Shown piece after piece: positions 17,850-26,284 of a stretch of 64,000 nt of DNA (position 1 is the stretch's first letter; each line of letters starts with the position of its first letter). Made by a program: the position numbers and the translations under genes. The stretch lies in assembly GCA_963764315.1 (NCBI GenBank), contig CAVXSB010000010.1, positions 62,001 through 126,000 of the forward strand, in the 5' to 3' direction. The notes below the pieces were generated by a model that saw only the letters and a program-made list of their open reading frames with translations, had not been told where the DNA came from and did no database searches. This stretch comes from DATLWN01 sp963764315 (GTDB lineage Bacteria; Pseudomonadota; Zetaproteobacteria; Mariprofundales; Mariprofundaceae).

Positions 17850-18548
17850 ATGATCCGCATGCGAAGAGCGACAGAGCGCGGGCGCGGCGAGCATGGCTGG
17901 CTGCACTCCTGGCACAGCTTCTCCTTCGCCGACTACGTCGATCCCCGGCACATGGGGCATTCGGTGCTGCGCGTCATCAACGACGATACCGTGGAGGCGG
18001 GCGGCGGCTTCGGCACGCATCCGCACCGGGACATGGAGATCATCTCCTGGGTGCTGGAGGGGGAGCTCGAGCACCGCGACTCCATGGGTCACGGCTCGGT
18101 CATCCGCCCGGGTGAAATCCAGCGCATGAGCGCCGGCACCGGCGTCACGCACAGCGAATTCAACCCCAGCGAACGGGAGCGTACGCATTTTCTGCAGATA
18201 TGGATACTGCCGGACCGCGCCGGCCACACCCCCGGCTATGCCCAGACGGCCTTCGCCGATGGGGAGCTTAGGGGCGGGCTGCGTCTCGCCACCTCGCCCG
18301 ACGGCAGAGATGGCAGTGTGGCCATCCACCAGGACGCATATCTCTACATCGGTCGGCTGGATGCCGGCGATGCGGTTTCGCACACCCTAGACAAGGGACG
18401 CCGGGGCTATGTGCACCTGGCGAAAGGAAGCCTGCAATTCAACGAACAGGCCATGCAGGCGGGCGACGGTGCCTATATCGAGGATGAGCCCACGCTCGCA
18501 TTCACCGAGGCTGCGGATGCCGAAGTGCTGGTTTTCGACCTGCCATAA
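17850..18548 (+). CDS. Pirin family protein (YhhW-like quercetinase type)
   Basis: 232 residues. The segment THPHRDMEIISWVLEG (about 57-72) and the SAGTGVTHSEFN motif (about 94-106) supply the pirin metal ligands. The layout, with WLHSWHSFSFADY near the N-terminus, is that of E. coli YhhW, which cleaves quercetin in vitro. AAGGAGG precedes ATG 17850 by six bases. It is not a close copy of the neighbouring pirin, so the pair is not a recent duplication. Confidence 0.9.
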   Translation: MIRMRRATERGRGEHGWLHSWHSFSFADYVDPRHMGHSVLRVINDDTVEAGGGFGTHPHRDMEIISWVLEGELEHRDSMGHGSVIRPGEIQRMSAGTGVTHSEFNPSERERTHFLQIWILPDRAGHTPGYAQTAFADGELRGGLRLATSPDGRDGSVAIHQDAYLYIGRLDAGDAVSHTLDKGRRGYVHLAKGSLQFNEQAMQAGDGAYIEDEPTLAFTEAADAEVLVFDLP

Positions 18549-18567
18549 ACCGATCAAGGAGAACATC

Positions 18568-19170
18568 ATGAGCCACGAGCGCGCCAACGCGCATACCGAC
18601 ATTCACGACATCATCGCCAAACGCTGGAGCCCGCGCGCATTCGATGCGGCCAAGCCGGTGGAGGCGGACAGGCTGGCCGCCTGCCTGGAGGCCGCCCGCT
18701 GGGCGCCGTCCTGCTTCGGCGAGGAGCCCTGGCGCTTCATCGTCTGCGACCGCTTTGCCGATGCCGATGCCTGGCAGCGTCTGCACGACTGCCTGGCGGA
18801 AAAGAACCAGTTATGGGCCGGCAAGGCGCCGGTGCTGATCCTGGCCTGCGCCGGCTCGATCTTCCGTGCCAATGGCAATCCGAACCGTTGGGCGCAGTAC
18901 GACACCGGTGCGGCCGCCGTATCGCTGTGCCTGCAGGCCACCGCCCTGGGGCTGGCCAGCCACCAGATGGGCGGCTTCGATGCCGAGAAGGCACGCTCGG
19001 CCTTCGCCATCCCCGCCGAATACACGCCGATGGCCACCGTGGCGCTGGGCTACCAGACGCATGTCGGCGAGCTCGACGAGGGCTTCCACGCCCTGGAGCT
19101 CGGCGAACGCAAGCGCCGGGATCTGGGCGAGCATTTCTACGCCGGTGCCTGGGAAACCCCCTTCGACTGA
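18568..19170 (+). CDS. Nitroreductase family protein
   Basis: 200 residues of the FMN-dependent nitroreductase fold. The N-terminal KRWSPRAFD is the FMN-phosphate-binding RRSxR-like segment. It is followed by AARWAPSCFGEEPWRFIV (about 44-61) and GLASHQMGGFD near the dimer interface (about 129-139). The family reduces nitro compounds, quinones or flavins with NAD(P)H; the substrate is unknown. AAGGAG lies upstream of ATG 18568. It is the fourth gene of the CDGSH-pirin-pirin cluster. The next gene overlaps its 3' end in another frame. Confidence 0.9.
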   Translation: MSHERANAHTDIHDIIAKRWSPRAFDAAKPVEADRLAACLEAARWAPSCFGEEPWRFIVCDRFADADAWQRLHDCLAEKNQLWAGKAPVLILACAGSIFRANGNPNRWAQYDTGAAAVSLCLQATALGLASHQMGGFDAEKARSAFAIPAEYTPMATVALGYQTHVGELDEGFHALELGERKRRDLGEHFYAGAWETPFD

Positions 19171-19732
19171 AGCGCCGAGGCGGCCGGATCTCGTCGATCT
19201 GGCCCACTTCGATGCGCGGCTGGTACTGGACATCCGCTATGCCGGTGCGAACAACTTTACCGGCCGGCCCGTCTACCCTAAGGCCGCCGCCTGGCTGCAA
19301 CGCCAGGCGGCGATGGCACTGGTCCGCGCCCACGACCGCATTCGCGCGCAAGGGCTGGGGCTGCTCGTGCTGGATGCCTACCGCCCCTGGCATGTGACGC
19401 ACGATTTCTGGCAGGCCTATCCCGAATACCGCGATTTCGTCGCCGACCCGGCGGTGGGATCGGTGCACAACCGCGGCTGCGCCGTCGATGTCAGCCTGGT
19501 GGATGATCTGGGCCGGGAATTGCCAATGCCCAGCGACTACGACGAGTTCGGCATAAGTGCCTACCCCGACTATGCGGGCGGAGAGGCCGGGACCCGCGCC
19601 AACCGCGAGTTGTTGCGCGCCACCATGGAGGCCGAGGGCTTCGCCGTGCATCCCCGCGAATGGTGGCATTTCGACCACGAAAGCTGGCGACAATACCCGC
19701 TGCTCGATATCGCTTTCAAGGATTTATCCTAA
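19145..19732 (+). CDS. D-alanyl-D-alanine dipeptidase-like protein (VanX family, GTG start)
   Basis: About 195 residues; VanX-type peptidases are about 200. The zinc site is intact: SVHNRGCAVD matches SxHxxGxAxD, and EWWHFD supplies the catalytic Glu and third His. An Arg in DAYRPWHV matches the oxyanion arginine. The start is inferred as GTG 19145, the only plausible initiator upstream of the conserved DARLVLDIRYA. It overlaps the nitroreductase by 26 bp and has only a weak ribosome site. No signal peptide is visible, so it probably acts on cytoplasmic D-Ala-D-Ala. No van ligase genes are nearby, so a recycling role is likelier than resistance. Confidence 0.85.
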   Translation: MPGKPPSTEAPRRPDLVDLAHFDARLVLDIRYAGANNFTGRPVYPKAAAWLQRQAAMALVRAHDRIRAQGLGLLVLDAYRPWHVTHDFWQAYPEYRDFVADPAVGSVHNRGCAVDVSLVDDLGRELPMPSDYDEFGISAYPDYAGGEAGTRANRELLRATMEAEGFAVHPREWWHFDHESWRQYPLLDIAFKDLS

Positions 19733-19836
19733 ATCCACCGTTACGGGTCTTAGCCTTTTTAACCGAATGGCAGCCACTGCTGCTTTACCGGACGCAGGGC
19801 TTGGCTAGCATGGAGCCGTTCGGACAGGAGGAGACC

Positions 19837-20046
19837 ATGCCCATCTACGAGTATGCGTGCGAACCATGCCAGCGCCGCTTCGAGGCCCTGGTCATGCGCA
19901 GCGATGAGGCGGTGCAATGCCCCGACTGCCACGGCACCCAGCTGAAGAAGCTGATATCCGCGCATGCCGTCGGCCATGCCCACCAGGCTGCACCCGCCTG
20001 CCCGGTGACCGCCTGCGGCACCGGCGCCTGCCCCGCCTGCCACTGA
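19837..20046 (+). CDS. FmdB-family small zinc-ribbon protein
   Basis: 69 residues beginning MPIYEYACEPCQRRFE, the standard FmdB/zinc-ribbon opening, with CxxC pairs at about 8-11 and 29-32 (CPDC). The C-terminus is Cys- and His-rich (CGTGACPACH). Function is unknown for the family; regulation of amidase/formamidase genes has been proposed. AGGAGGAG precedes ATG 19837. mlaA starts 12 bases after the stop. Confidence 0.88.
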   Translation: MPIYEYACEPCQRRFEALVMRSDEAVQCPDCHGTQLKKLISAHAVGHAHQAAPACPVTACGTGACPACH

Positions 20047-20057
20047 CGGCTGGTCCC

Positions 20058-20813
20058 GTGCATACCTCCCCGAGACCCGGTACCCGCCGCCACCAATTAT
20101 GGCCGCTGCTGGCCGTGCTGTTGCTGGCCGGCTGCGCCACGGCCAAGAACCACCATGACCCGCTGGAGCCGCTGAACCGCAGCTTCTATTCCATGAACGA
20201 AGCCGCCGACCAGCTGGTGCTGAAGCCAGCCGCCCGCGCTTACCGCGCCGCCACCCCGCAGGGCTTCCAGATTCTGGTGGCGAACTTCTTCAGCAACATC
20301 GGCTATATGGACACGGTGCTGAACGACTTTCTGCAGGGCAAGGGCCGGCAAGGCATGGCCGATTTCGGCCGCCTTCTGGTCAATTCGACGATCGGTTTTG
20401 GCGGCCTCGGCGATCCCGCCACCGGCCTGGGACTGACCAAACACAACGAGGATTTCGGGCAGACCCTGGCCGTCTGGGGCGTACCCCAGGGCGCCTACCT
20501 CGTCTATCCCTTCCTCGGCTCGAGTTCCGCGCGCGACAGCTTCGGCATCGCCTCGCGCTACGCCACGAACCCGCTGTTCTGGATATCGCTGAATGCCGCG
20601 GCGCCGGAGGTGACCATCCCGCTGTCGATCCTGTCGGTGCTGAATACCCGCTCCAACCTGATGGAGGCCTCGAACATGGTCAGCGAGCTGGCGCTGGATC
20701 CGTATATATTCACGCGTGAAGCCTGGCGCCAGAACCGGCAGTATCATATCTACGATGGGCATCCGCCCCAGGCCTCGACGGACGACTTCGGGGACGACCC
20801 CTTCGGGCCATAG
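20058..20813 (+). CDS. mlaA: Outer-membrane lipid asymmetry lipoprotein MlaA/VacJ (GTG start)
   Basis: Outer-membrane component of the Mla system that removes misplaced phospholipids from the outer leaflet. 251 residues, normal length. The signal peptide ends in a lipobox LLAGC (Cys at about residue 27). The conserved DPLEPLNRSFYSMNE follows, then the VNSTIGFGGLGDPA and GAYLVYPFLG segments of the VacJ domain. GTG 20058 is the only start that keeps the signal peptide. Downstream it converges with aroC. The other mla genes are not in the window. Confidence 0.93.
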   Translation: MHTSPRPGTRRHQLWPLLAVLLLAGCATAKNHHDPLEPLNRSFYSMNEAADQLVLKPAARAYRAATPQGFQILVANFFSNIGYMDTVLNDFLQGKGRQGMADFGRLLVNSTIGFGGLGDPATGLGLTKHNEDFGQTLAVWGVPQGAYLVYPFLGSSSARDSFGIASRYATNPLFWISLNAAAPEVTIPLSILSVLNTRSNLMEASNMVSELALDPYIFTREAWRQNRQYHIYDGHPPQASTDDFGDDPFGP

Positions 20814-20827
20814 GGCCAGTTAAGACC

Positions 20828-21895
20828 CTAGCCCTCCAGACGACTGGCCCGCTGCCGGAGCAGATGGTCGGCCAGCACCAGCGCCAGCATGGCCTCGGCG
20901 ATCGGCACGGCGCGGATGCCGACGCAGGGATCGTGCCGGCCCTTGGTGACGATCTCGGTCTCGTTGCCGTGGATGTCGATGGTCGGCCTGGGCTTCAGGA
21001 TCGATGAGGTCGGCTTCAACGCCAGGCGCGCACGGATCACATCCCCGTTGGAAATCCCTCCGAGCACGCCGCCGGCATGGTTGCTGGCGAAGCCGCTCTT
21101 GCGCATGGCATCGCCGAACTCGGAGCCCTTCGCGGTGACGCAGCCAAAACCATCGCCGATCTCCACGCCCTTGACGGCCTGGATCGACACCATGGCCTTG
21201 GCGATATCGGCATCGAGCCTGTCGAACACCGGTTCGCCCAGCCCCGGCGGCACGCCCTGCGCCTGGACCGTCAGCCCGGCACCGATCGAATCGCCCTGCT
21301 TGCGCAGTTCGTCCATGAACTCGGCCATGGCACTCGCCGCCTGGGCATCCGGGCAAAAGAATGGATTGCGCCCGATCTCATCGGCATCGAAGCGATCGGG
21401 ATCGATGCGCACAGGGCCGATCTGGTCCACCCAGCCCATGATACGGATGTTCGAGGCGGCCAGCAGCTTCTTGGCGATAGCCCCGGCGGCCACGCGCATA
21501 GCCGTCTCTCTTGCTGAAGAACGGCCGCCGCCGCGGTAATCGCGCACGCCGTATTTCTCGAGGTAGGTCAGGTCGGCATGGCCGGGACGGAATTTGTCCC
21601 TGATCTCCGAATAATCCTTGCTGCGCTGGTCGGTGTTGCGGATCAAAAGGCCGATCGGGCAGCCGGTCGTCCTGCCCTCGAACACCCCGGACAGGATTTC
21701 CACGCTATCGGCCTCGCGGCGCTGGGTGGTGTATCTGGACTGGCCGGGTTTGCGACGGTCGAGGTCGGGCTGGATATCGGCCTCGGAAAGTTCCAGACCC
21801 GCCGGGCAGCCCTCGACGATGGCCACCAGGGCCGGACCGTGCGATTCGCCGGCCGTGGCCACGCGGAAGATCTGGCCGAGGCTGCTGCCGGACAA
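20828..21895 (-). CDS. aroC: Chorismate synthase
   Basis: Converts EPSP to chorismate using reduced FMN. 355 residues. Typical motifs are [18 protein letters not shown] (about 16-33), [11 protein letters not shown], the [18 protein letters not shown] segment (about 122-139) and C-terminal [17 protein letters not shown]. It is one of four aro genes in the window (aroB, aroK, aroC, aroE), each in a different operon. fabI ends two bases upstream of its start, so the two are probably co-transcribed. Confidence 0.97.
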   Translation of the reverse strand: MSGSSLGQIFRVATAGESHGPALVAIVEGCPAGLELSEADIQPDLDRRKPGQSRYTTQRREADSVEILSGVFEGRTTGCPIGLLIRNTDQRSKDYSEIRDKFRPGHADLTYLEKYGVRDYRGGGRSSARETAMRVAAGAIAKKLLAASNIRIMGWVDQIGPVRIDPDRFDADEIGRNPFFCPDAQAASAMAEFMDELRKQGDSIGAGLTVQAQGVPPGLGEPVFDRLDADIAKAMVSIQAVKGVEIGDGFGCVTAKGSEFGDAMRKSGFASNHAGGVLGGISNGDVIRARLALKPTSSILKPRPTIDIHGNETEIVTKGRHDPCVGIRAVPIAEAMLALVLADHLLRQRASRLEG

Positions 21896-21897
21896 GG

Positions 21898-22683
21898 CTA
21901 CTCCTCGATACCGGGATCGCCGGCGCCGATGCTGAAGCCGCCGTCCACATAATGAATCTCGCCGGTCACCCCGGAGGCCCAGTCGGACACCAGGTAGACG
22001 GCCGAGTTGCCGACCTCTTCCTGCGTCACATTGCGCTTGAGCATGGCGCCGCGGGCACTCCGGCCCATCAGGCTGCGGAAATTGCCGACGCCAGAGGCGG
22101 CGAGCGTCCTGATCGGCCCGGCGGAGACGCCGTTGACGCGAATGCCGTCGGGGCCCAGATCATAAGCCAGATAACGCACCGAGGCCTCGAGCGCCGCCTT
22201 GGCCACGCCCATGATATTGTAATTCGGTATGGCGCGTACCGCCCCCAGATAGCTCATGGTCAGCATGGCGCCGCCGGGGTTCATCAGCTTGGCGGCCCGC
22301 TGTGCCACGGCAATGAAGGAATAGGCCGAGATGTCGAGCGCTACGCGGAAATCGTCGCGCGCCGTGTTCATGAAGCGGCCCTTCAGCGTGTCCTTGTTGG
22401 CATAGGCGATCGAATGCACGACAAAATCGAGCTTGCCCCAGCGTTGCTCCACCGTGGCGAAAAAGTCGTCGAGCTGCGCGTCGTCCCCGACGTCCAGCGG
22501 CTCGACCAGGGTGGCGCCGACGGATTCGGCCAGCGGACGCACGCGCTTCTCCAGCGCCTCCCCCATATAGTTGAAGCCAAGCTCGGCGCCCTCACGGTGC
22601 GCAGCCTGTGTCACGCCCCAGGCGATCGACTTGTCGTTCGCCACGCCCAGAATCAAACCTTTCTTGCCTGTCAGAATGCCCAA
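21898..22683 (-). CDS. fabI: Enoyl-[acyl-carrier-protein] reductase (NADH), FabI (TTG start)
   Basis: Last reductive step of each fatty-acid elongation cycle. 261 residues, normal length. The nucleotide-binding segment [13 protein letters not shown] (about 11-23) and the catalytic pair in YNIMGVAK (Tyr-x6-Lys) are present, with [10 protein letters not shown] beyond. The best start is TTG 22683: AAGGAGG lies six bases upstream, and the protein then begins LGILTGKKG, exactly where FabI proteins start. An in-frame ATG at 22734 would add 17 residues of no known homology. The usual FabI Tyr-x6-Lys spacing predicts triclosan sensitivity, as in the classical enzyme. Confidence 0.95.
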   Translation of the reverse strand: MGILTGKKGLILGVANDKSIAWGVTQAAHREGAELGFNYMGEALEKRVRPLAESVGATLVEPLDVGDDAQLDDFFATVEQRWGKLDFVVHSIAYANKDTLKGRFMNTARDDFRVALDISAYSFIAVAQRAAKLMNPGGAMLTMSYLGAVRAIPNYNIMGVAKAALEASVRYLAYDLGPDGIRVNGVSAGPIRTLAASGVGNFRSLMGRSARGAMLKRNVTQEEVGNSAVYLVSDWASGVTGEIHYVDGGFSIGAGDPGIEE

Positions 22684-22755
22684 GCCATCCCTCCTTGCCC
22701 GCAGTTCGGTCAAATCTACCAGCGGCCCGGCCAAATCGCACGCAAGATTACCCGA

Positions 22756-23130
22756 TCAGGGCTGCGCCTCAATGTGTCCCATCTCGTCGTCGCTGAAACC
22801 GAAATAATGGCCAATCTCGTGCACCAGCACGTGCCGGATGCAGTCGTCGACGGGGATGGCGTACCGTTCGGCATAATCGAGGATGGGGCCGCGGTACAGA
22901 TAGATGACGTCCGGAGGATGCCCACCGTAGCTGCTTCCCCGCTCCGGCAGCGGCCAGCCGCTGTAGAGCCCGAGCAGGTCGTAGGGGGAGCGGAGATGCA
23001 TCTGCCCCATCGTCTCGGCATCCGGGAACTCCTCGACGATCACCACCACATTGTCGATGGCATCGCGGAATCTGGACGGCAGGGCGGCAAAGATCTCCGA
23101 GGCGCGTCGCTGGAAGGCATCGGCATCCAT
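22756..23130 (-). CDS. Small zincin-like metallopeptidase family protein
   Basis: 124 residues. The C-terminal HEIGHYFGFSDDEM (about 104-117) is an HExxHxxGxxD zinc site of the zincin (possible metallopeptidase) family. Earlier parts resemble the same family (VVVIVEEFPD, LLGLYSGWPLPER, YRGPILDYAE). No signal peptide, so probably cytoplasmic. ATG 23130 has AGGA seven bases upstream. Substrate unknown. It precedes fabI by 72 bases in the same direction. Confidence 0.85.
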   Translation of the reverse strand: MDADAFQRRASEIFAALPSRFRDAIDNVVVIVEEFPDAETMGQMHLRSPYDLLGLYSGWPLPERGSSYGGHPPDVIYLYRGPILDYAERYAIPVDDCIRHVLVHEIGHYFGFSDDEMGHIEAQP

Positions 23131-23161
23131 GATCAAATCCTAACAGTTCCGGACATTTCCA

Positions 23162-23189
23162 CGCATCCCCCAAAAGGGAAGCGGATGCG
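23162..23189. terminator. Hairpin downstream of the SDR gene
   Basis: CGCATCC (23162-23168) pairs with GGATGCG (23183-23189). The intervening bases include CCC and GGG that can extend the pairing around AAAA. It lies in the 90-bp gap after the SDR stop and before the zincin gene. There is no U-tract, so a termination role is only suggested. Confidence 0.3.
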
Positions 23190-23220
23190 GCGGGCAGGGC
23201 CACGCGATGGACGACATGCG

Positions 23221-24090
23221 CTAGCGCAGGCTGGCCACGGCCTCGCGGAAGCTCGGGTAGTGCAGCGCCGACAGCAGTTCGCGGTGCAGCAGGGCATTGC
23301 TTACGCGCTTGTTGTCGCGAAAAAAGGCGAGTGCGCCGGGCGACAGCTCGCGCTCTGCTTCGTCCGCATCGAGAATCACCGGCGGCGGGGCCCCCACCAT
23401 CCGCGCCAGCTCCGACACATAATCGGCATGCGGCAGCGGGCAGTCATCGGCCAGGTTGACGATACGGCCGGGACTGGGGCGCCCCATCGCCGCCAACAGC
23501 GCCGCCACGATGTCGTCAACATGGATGCGGCTGGACCAGTGCGGCGGCTGCCAGCTGGGTGCCCGGTACCCCCCCTCCAGGAGCCGGCCGATGAGATTGC
23601 GCCCCGGCCCGTAGATGCCGGCGATGCGGAACACCTCGGCGGGCAGCCCCGAGTCCAGCCAGGCGGCCTCCGCCGTCAGCCGTCCGATGCCCCGGGCGCT
23701 CGTTGGCCGACATACGTAGGCCTCGTCGACCCAGGCGCCGCCGGCATCGCCGTAGACGCCGGTCGTCGACAAATAGGCAGCCCAGTACAGATGCGGGAGC
23801 CTCGGCGCCAGCGCCGGCAGCCAGGCCGCCTGCGGCACCCGCAACCCCTCCTCCGCCTTCTCCAGCGGGATCGAGTCGACAACGGCATCACAATCCTCAA
23901 GCAGTTCGTCCGCAAGCCCGGCGGGGGAATCGCAGACCACCACCTCCAGCCCCGCCCCGCGCAGCTCCTGCGCCCGTTCGTGGCGACGCGTGGTGCCGGT
24001 CACACGTATGCCGCGCGCCAACGCCGACACGGCCAGGCGTTTGCCGACGTAGCCGCAACCCAGGATCAGCAGATGCCGAATCTCATGCAT
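23221..24090 (-). CDS. NAD-dependent epimerase/dehydratase (SDR) family protein
   Basis: 289 residues. The N-terminal GCGYVGKRLA (about 11-20) is a GxGxxG dinucleotide site. The STTGVYG segment (about 109-115) holds the catalytic Thr/Ser position, and the usual Tyr-x3-Lys is replaced (it reads RPTSARGIGRLTAE). This resembles YeeZ-type extended SDR proteins, whose reaction is unknown. The missing YxxxK suggests altered or no dehydrogenase activity. It is divergent from the exported phosphoesterase gene, with about 110 bp between them. Confidence 0.8.
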   Translation of the reverse strand: MHEIRHLLILGCGYVGKRLAVSALARGIRVTGTTRRHERAQELRGAGLEVVVCDSPAGLADELLEDCDAVVDSIPLEKAEEGLRVPQAAWLPALAPRLPHLYWAAYLSTTGVYGDAGGAWVDEAYVCRPTSARGIGRLTAEAAWLDSGLPAEVFRIAGIYGPGRNLIGRLLEGGYRAPSWQPPHWSSRIHVDDIVAALLAAMGRPSPGRIVNLADDCPLPHADYVSELARMVGAPPPVILDADEAERELSPGALAFFRDNKRVSNALLHRELLSALHYPSFREAVASLR

Positions 24091-24201
24091 GCGTCGAGAC
24101 TAGCCGATCCCGGGTACGCGACACCAGACGTGTCATACTGTTGCCATGAATCGCGGCCCGCATCGGGGGATAATGAGGCCAGCTTGATCGATGGGGGACA
24201 T

Positions 24202-25608
24202 ATGGGACATCCGTATTTCCGAGGCCTGCTGCTGGCGGCAGCCGGTCTGCTGAGCCTGGCCGCCATGACCGCACCCGCCCACGCCGTGCCGGCGGGGCTT
24301 GAGAAGATCCGGCACATCGTCGTGATCTACCAGGAGAACTGGAGCTTCGATTCGCTGTACGGCCATTTCCCCGGTGCCAACGGCCTCGATCATGCCAAGA
24401 GCTTCGTGCAGCGCGACATCCACGGCCAGCCGTATAAGGTCATGCCGCGGCCGTGGAACAGCAACGCCCACCCCCCCGGCTTCGATACGCGCTTTCCCAA
24501 GGACATGCCGGTGACGCCGTACAACCTGGCCGGCTACATCCGGCCGCTCCAGCGCACCGGCGATCTCGTGCACCGCTTCTATACCGAGCAGCAACAGATC
24601 GACGGCGGCAGGATGGACGGCTTCATGGCCTGGAGCGACAATCCGGGCCTGGTGATGTCCTATTTCGACGCCACGAATATGCCGGAAGGAAAACTGGCGC
24701 AGCAGTACGTGCTGGCCGACAACTTTTTCCATGCCGCCTTCGGCGGCTCGTTCCTGAACCATATGTTCCTGATCTGCGCCTGCGCCCCGCGCTTCCCGCA
24801 TGCGCCCAAGTCCATGGTGGCCAGGCTCGATGCCCACGGTGTGCCGACGCCCGATGCCCGCCCCGGTCATTCCTCGTCCGGCGACGGCGTCGTGACCCCG
24901 GACGGCTATGTCGTCAACACCGCCTTCTCGGTGAATGACCCACATCCGGCGCATGTGCCGGCGAGCCAGCTGGTGCCGAACCAGACGATGCCGACGATCG
25001 GCGACCGGCTTTCGGCCAAGGGCATCTCCTGGGCCTGGTACGCCGGCGGCTGGGACGATGCCCTGGCCGGCCATCCCGACCCGCTGTTCGAGTACCACCA
25101 CCAGCCCTTCATGTATTTCGCCCGCTACGCCGACGGCACCGCCGCCAAGGCCAAGCATTTGAAGGACGAGAAGGACTTCATGGCCGCTATCAAGGCCGGA
25201 AACCTGCCGGCCGTGGCCTTCTTCAAGCCATTGGGGGAGGACGACGAGCATCCGGGCTATGCCTCGCTGTTCGAGGGGCAGGAGCATGCCGCCGCCATCG
25301 TCCATGCCATCCAGCATGGCCCGCAGTGGCGGAGCACGACGATCATCATCACCTACGACGAGCACGGCGGCCGCTGGGATCATGTGGCGCCGCCGAAGCG
25401 CGACCGCTGGGGCCCGGGATCGCGCGTGCCGACCATCATCATCTCACCGTATGCGAAACGCCACTACATCGATCACACCGAATACGACACGACCTCGATC
25501 CTGCGCTTCATCGAGTCGCGCTGGGACCTGGCACCGCTGACCGGCCGCGATGCACATGCCCACAACCTGCTCAACGCCTTCGACTTCTCGCAGCAGCCCC
25601 GGCGTTGA
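24202..25608 (+). CDS. Exported phosphoesterase of the phospholipase C / acid phosphatase family
   Basis: 468 residues with a signal peptide (about 1-29, ending PAHA). The mature domain is of the alkaline-phosphatase-like phosphoesterase family: HIVVIYQENWSFDSLYGHFPG (about 37-57) supplies the first metal site, GGSFLNHMFLICA lies mid-domain, and TYDEHGGRWDHVAPP (about 385-399) gives the second metal cluster. It is likely periplasmic or secreted and releases phosphate from phospholipids or phosphoesters. ATG 24202 follows GGGGGA. The upstream 110 bp show no clear regulatory motif. Confidence 0.88.
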   Translation: MGHPYFRGLLLAAAGLLSLAAMTAPAHAVPAGLEKIRHIVVIYQENWSFDSLYGHFPGANGLDHAKSFVQRDIHGQPYKVMPRPWNSNAHPPGFDTRFPKDMPVTPYNLAGYIRPLQRTGDLVHRFYTEQQQIDGGRMDGFMAWSDNPGLVMSYFDATNMPEGKLAQQYVLADNFFHAAFGGSFLNHMFLICACAPRFPHAPKSMVARLDAHGVPTPDARPGHSSSGDGVVTPDGYVVNTAFSVNDPHPAHVPASQLVPNQTMPTIGDRLSAKGISWAWYAGGWDDALAGHPDPLFEYHHQPFMYFARYADGTAAKAKHLKDEKDFMAAIKAGNLPAVAFFKPLGEDDEHPGYASLFEGQEHAAAIVHAIQHGPQWRSTTIIITYDEHGGRWDHVAPPKRDRWGPGSRVPTIIISPYAKRHYIDHTEYDTTSILRFIESRWDLAPLTGRDAHAHNLLNAFDFSQQPRR

Positions 25609-25639
25609 CGGGGCCGCGGCCGCGGCCGCACAATGGGGT

Positions 25640-26284
25640 ATGGGCTTCGATCTGGCTGTCATCGACCTGGACAACACGCTGTACCGCGCCAGCTCCGGGG
25701 TATTCGCACGCATGGATGCGCGCATGAACCACTTCATCGTGCAGAATCTGTCGGTGGATGAGGCCGAGGCCAACCGGCTCAGACGGACCTACTGGGATCG
25801 CTACGGCACGACGCTGCGCGGGCTGATGCTGCATCACGGCATCGATGCGGAGGGTTTCCTGCACGAGGTACACGACATCGGCGTCGATGGCCTGCTGTCG
25901 GAGGATAAGGAACTGGATGCGGCGCTCGCCGCCATGCCGGGGCGCAAGGTGATCCACACGAACGGCACCCGTGAGCATGCCGAGCGCGTGCTCACGGCGC
26001 TGGATATCCGCGGCCATTTCGATGCGATCTACGATATCCGTTTCAACGATTACCAGCCCAAGCCCTGCCCCGAAACCCTGGGCATACTGCTCGCCCGCGA
26101 GGGCACCGAGCCGGCACGCGCCATCGTCATCGACGACATGGCCGACAACCTGGCCGCCGCCGCCAGCCTCGGCGCGCGCACGGCCTGGATCAGCGATGCG
26201 CACTCACCCCGGTGGCACTACTGCTCGCCGACGGTGGCCGTACTCGTGGGGCACCTCACCGTGCCGTTGCCGCCACAGGCCTGA
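25640..26284 (+). CDS. Pyrimidine 5'-nucleotidase family HAD hydrolase
   Basis: 214 residues. HAD motif I is DLDNTLYRAS (about 7-16), motif II is the Thr in VIHTNGT (about 100-106), a Lys lies in QPKPCPE (about 138-144), and motif IV is VIDDMADN (about 161-168). The DLDNTLY form is typical of SDT1/pyrimidine 5'-nucleotidase-like HADs that dephosphorylate nucleotides. ATG 25640 has only a poorly spaced GGGG upstream, and the preceding 30 bp contain a (GGCCGC)n run. Its 3' end overlaps a convergent gene by 29 bp. Confidence 0.85.
   Translation: MGFDLAVIDLDNTLYRASSGVFARMDARMNHFIVQNLSVDEAEANRLRRTYWDRYGTTLRGLMLHHGIDAEGFLHEVHDIGVDGLLSEDKELDAALAAMPGRKVIHTNGTREHAERVLTALDIRGHFDAIYDIRFNDYQPKPCPETLGILLAREGTEPARAIVIDDMADNLAAAASLGARTAWISDAHSPRWHYCSPTVAVLVGHLTVPLPPQA

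Noticed and set aside
21952..24201. Upstream extension of the phosphoesterase frame by 750 codons
   Set aside because: It only mirrors fabI, the zincin and the SDR gene on the other strand. The signal peptide and ribosome site place the true start at 24202.
25613..25630. (GGCCGC) repeat before the nucleotidase gene as a phase-variation tract
   Set aside because: Only three units, outside the coding frame and imperfectly placed; more likely chance in GC-rich DNA.
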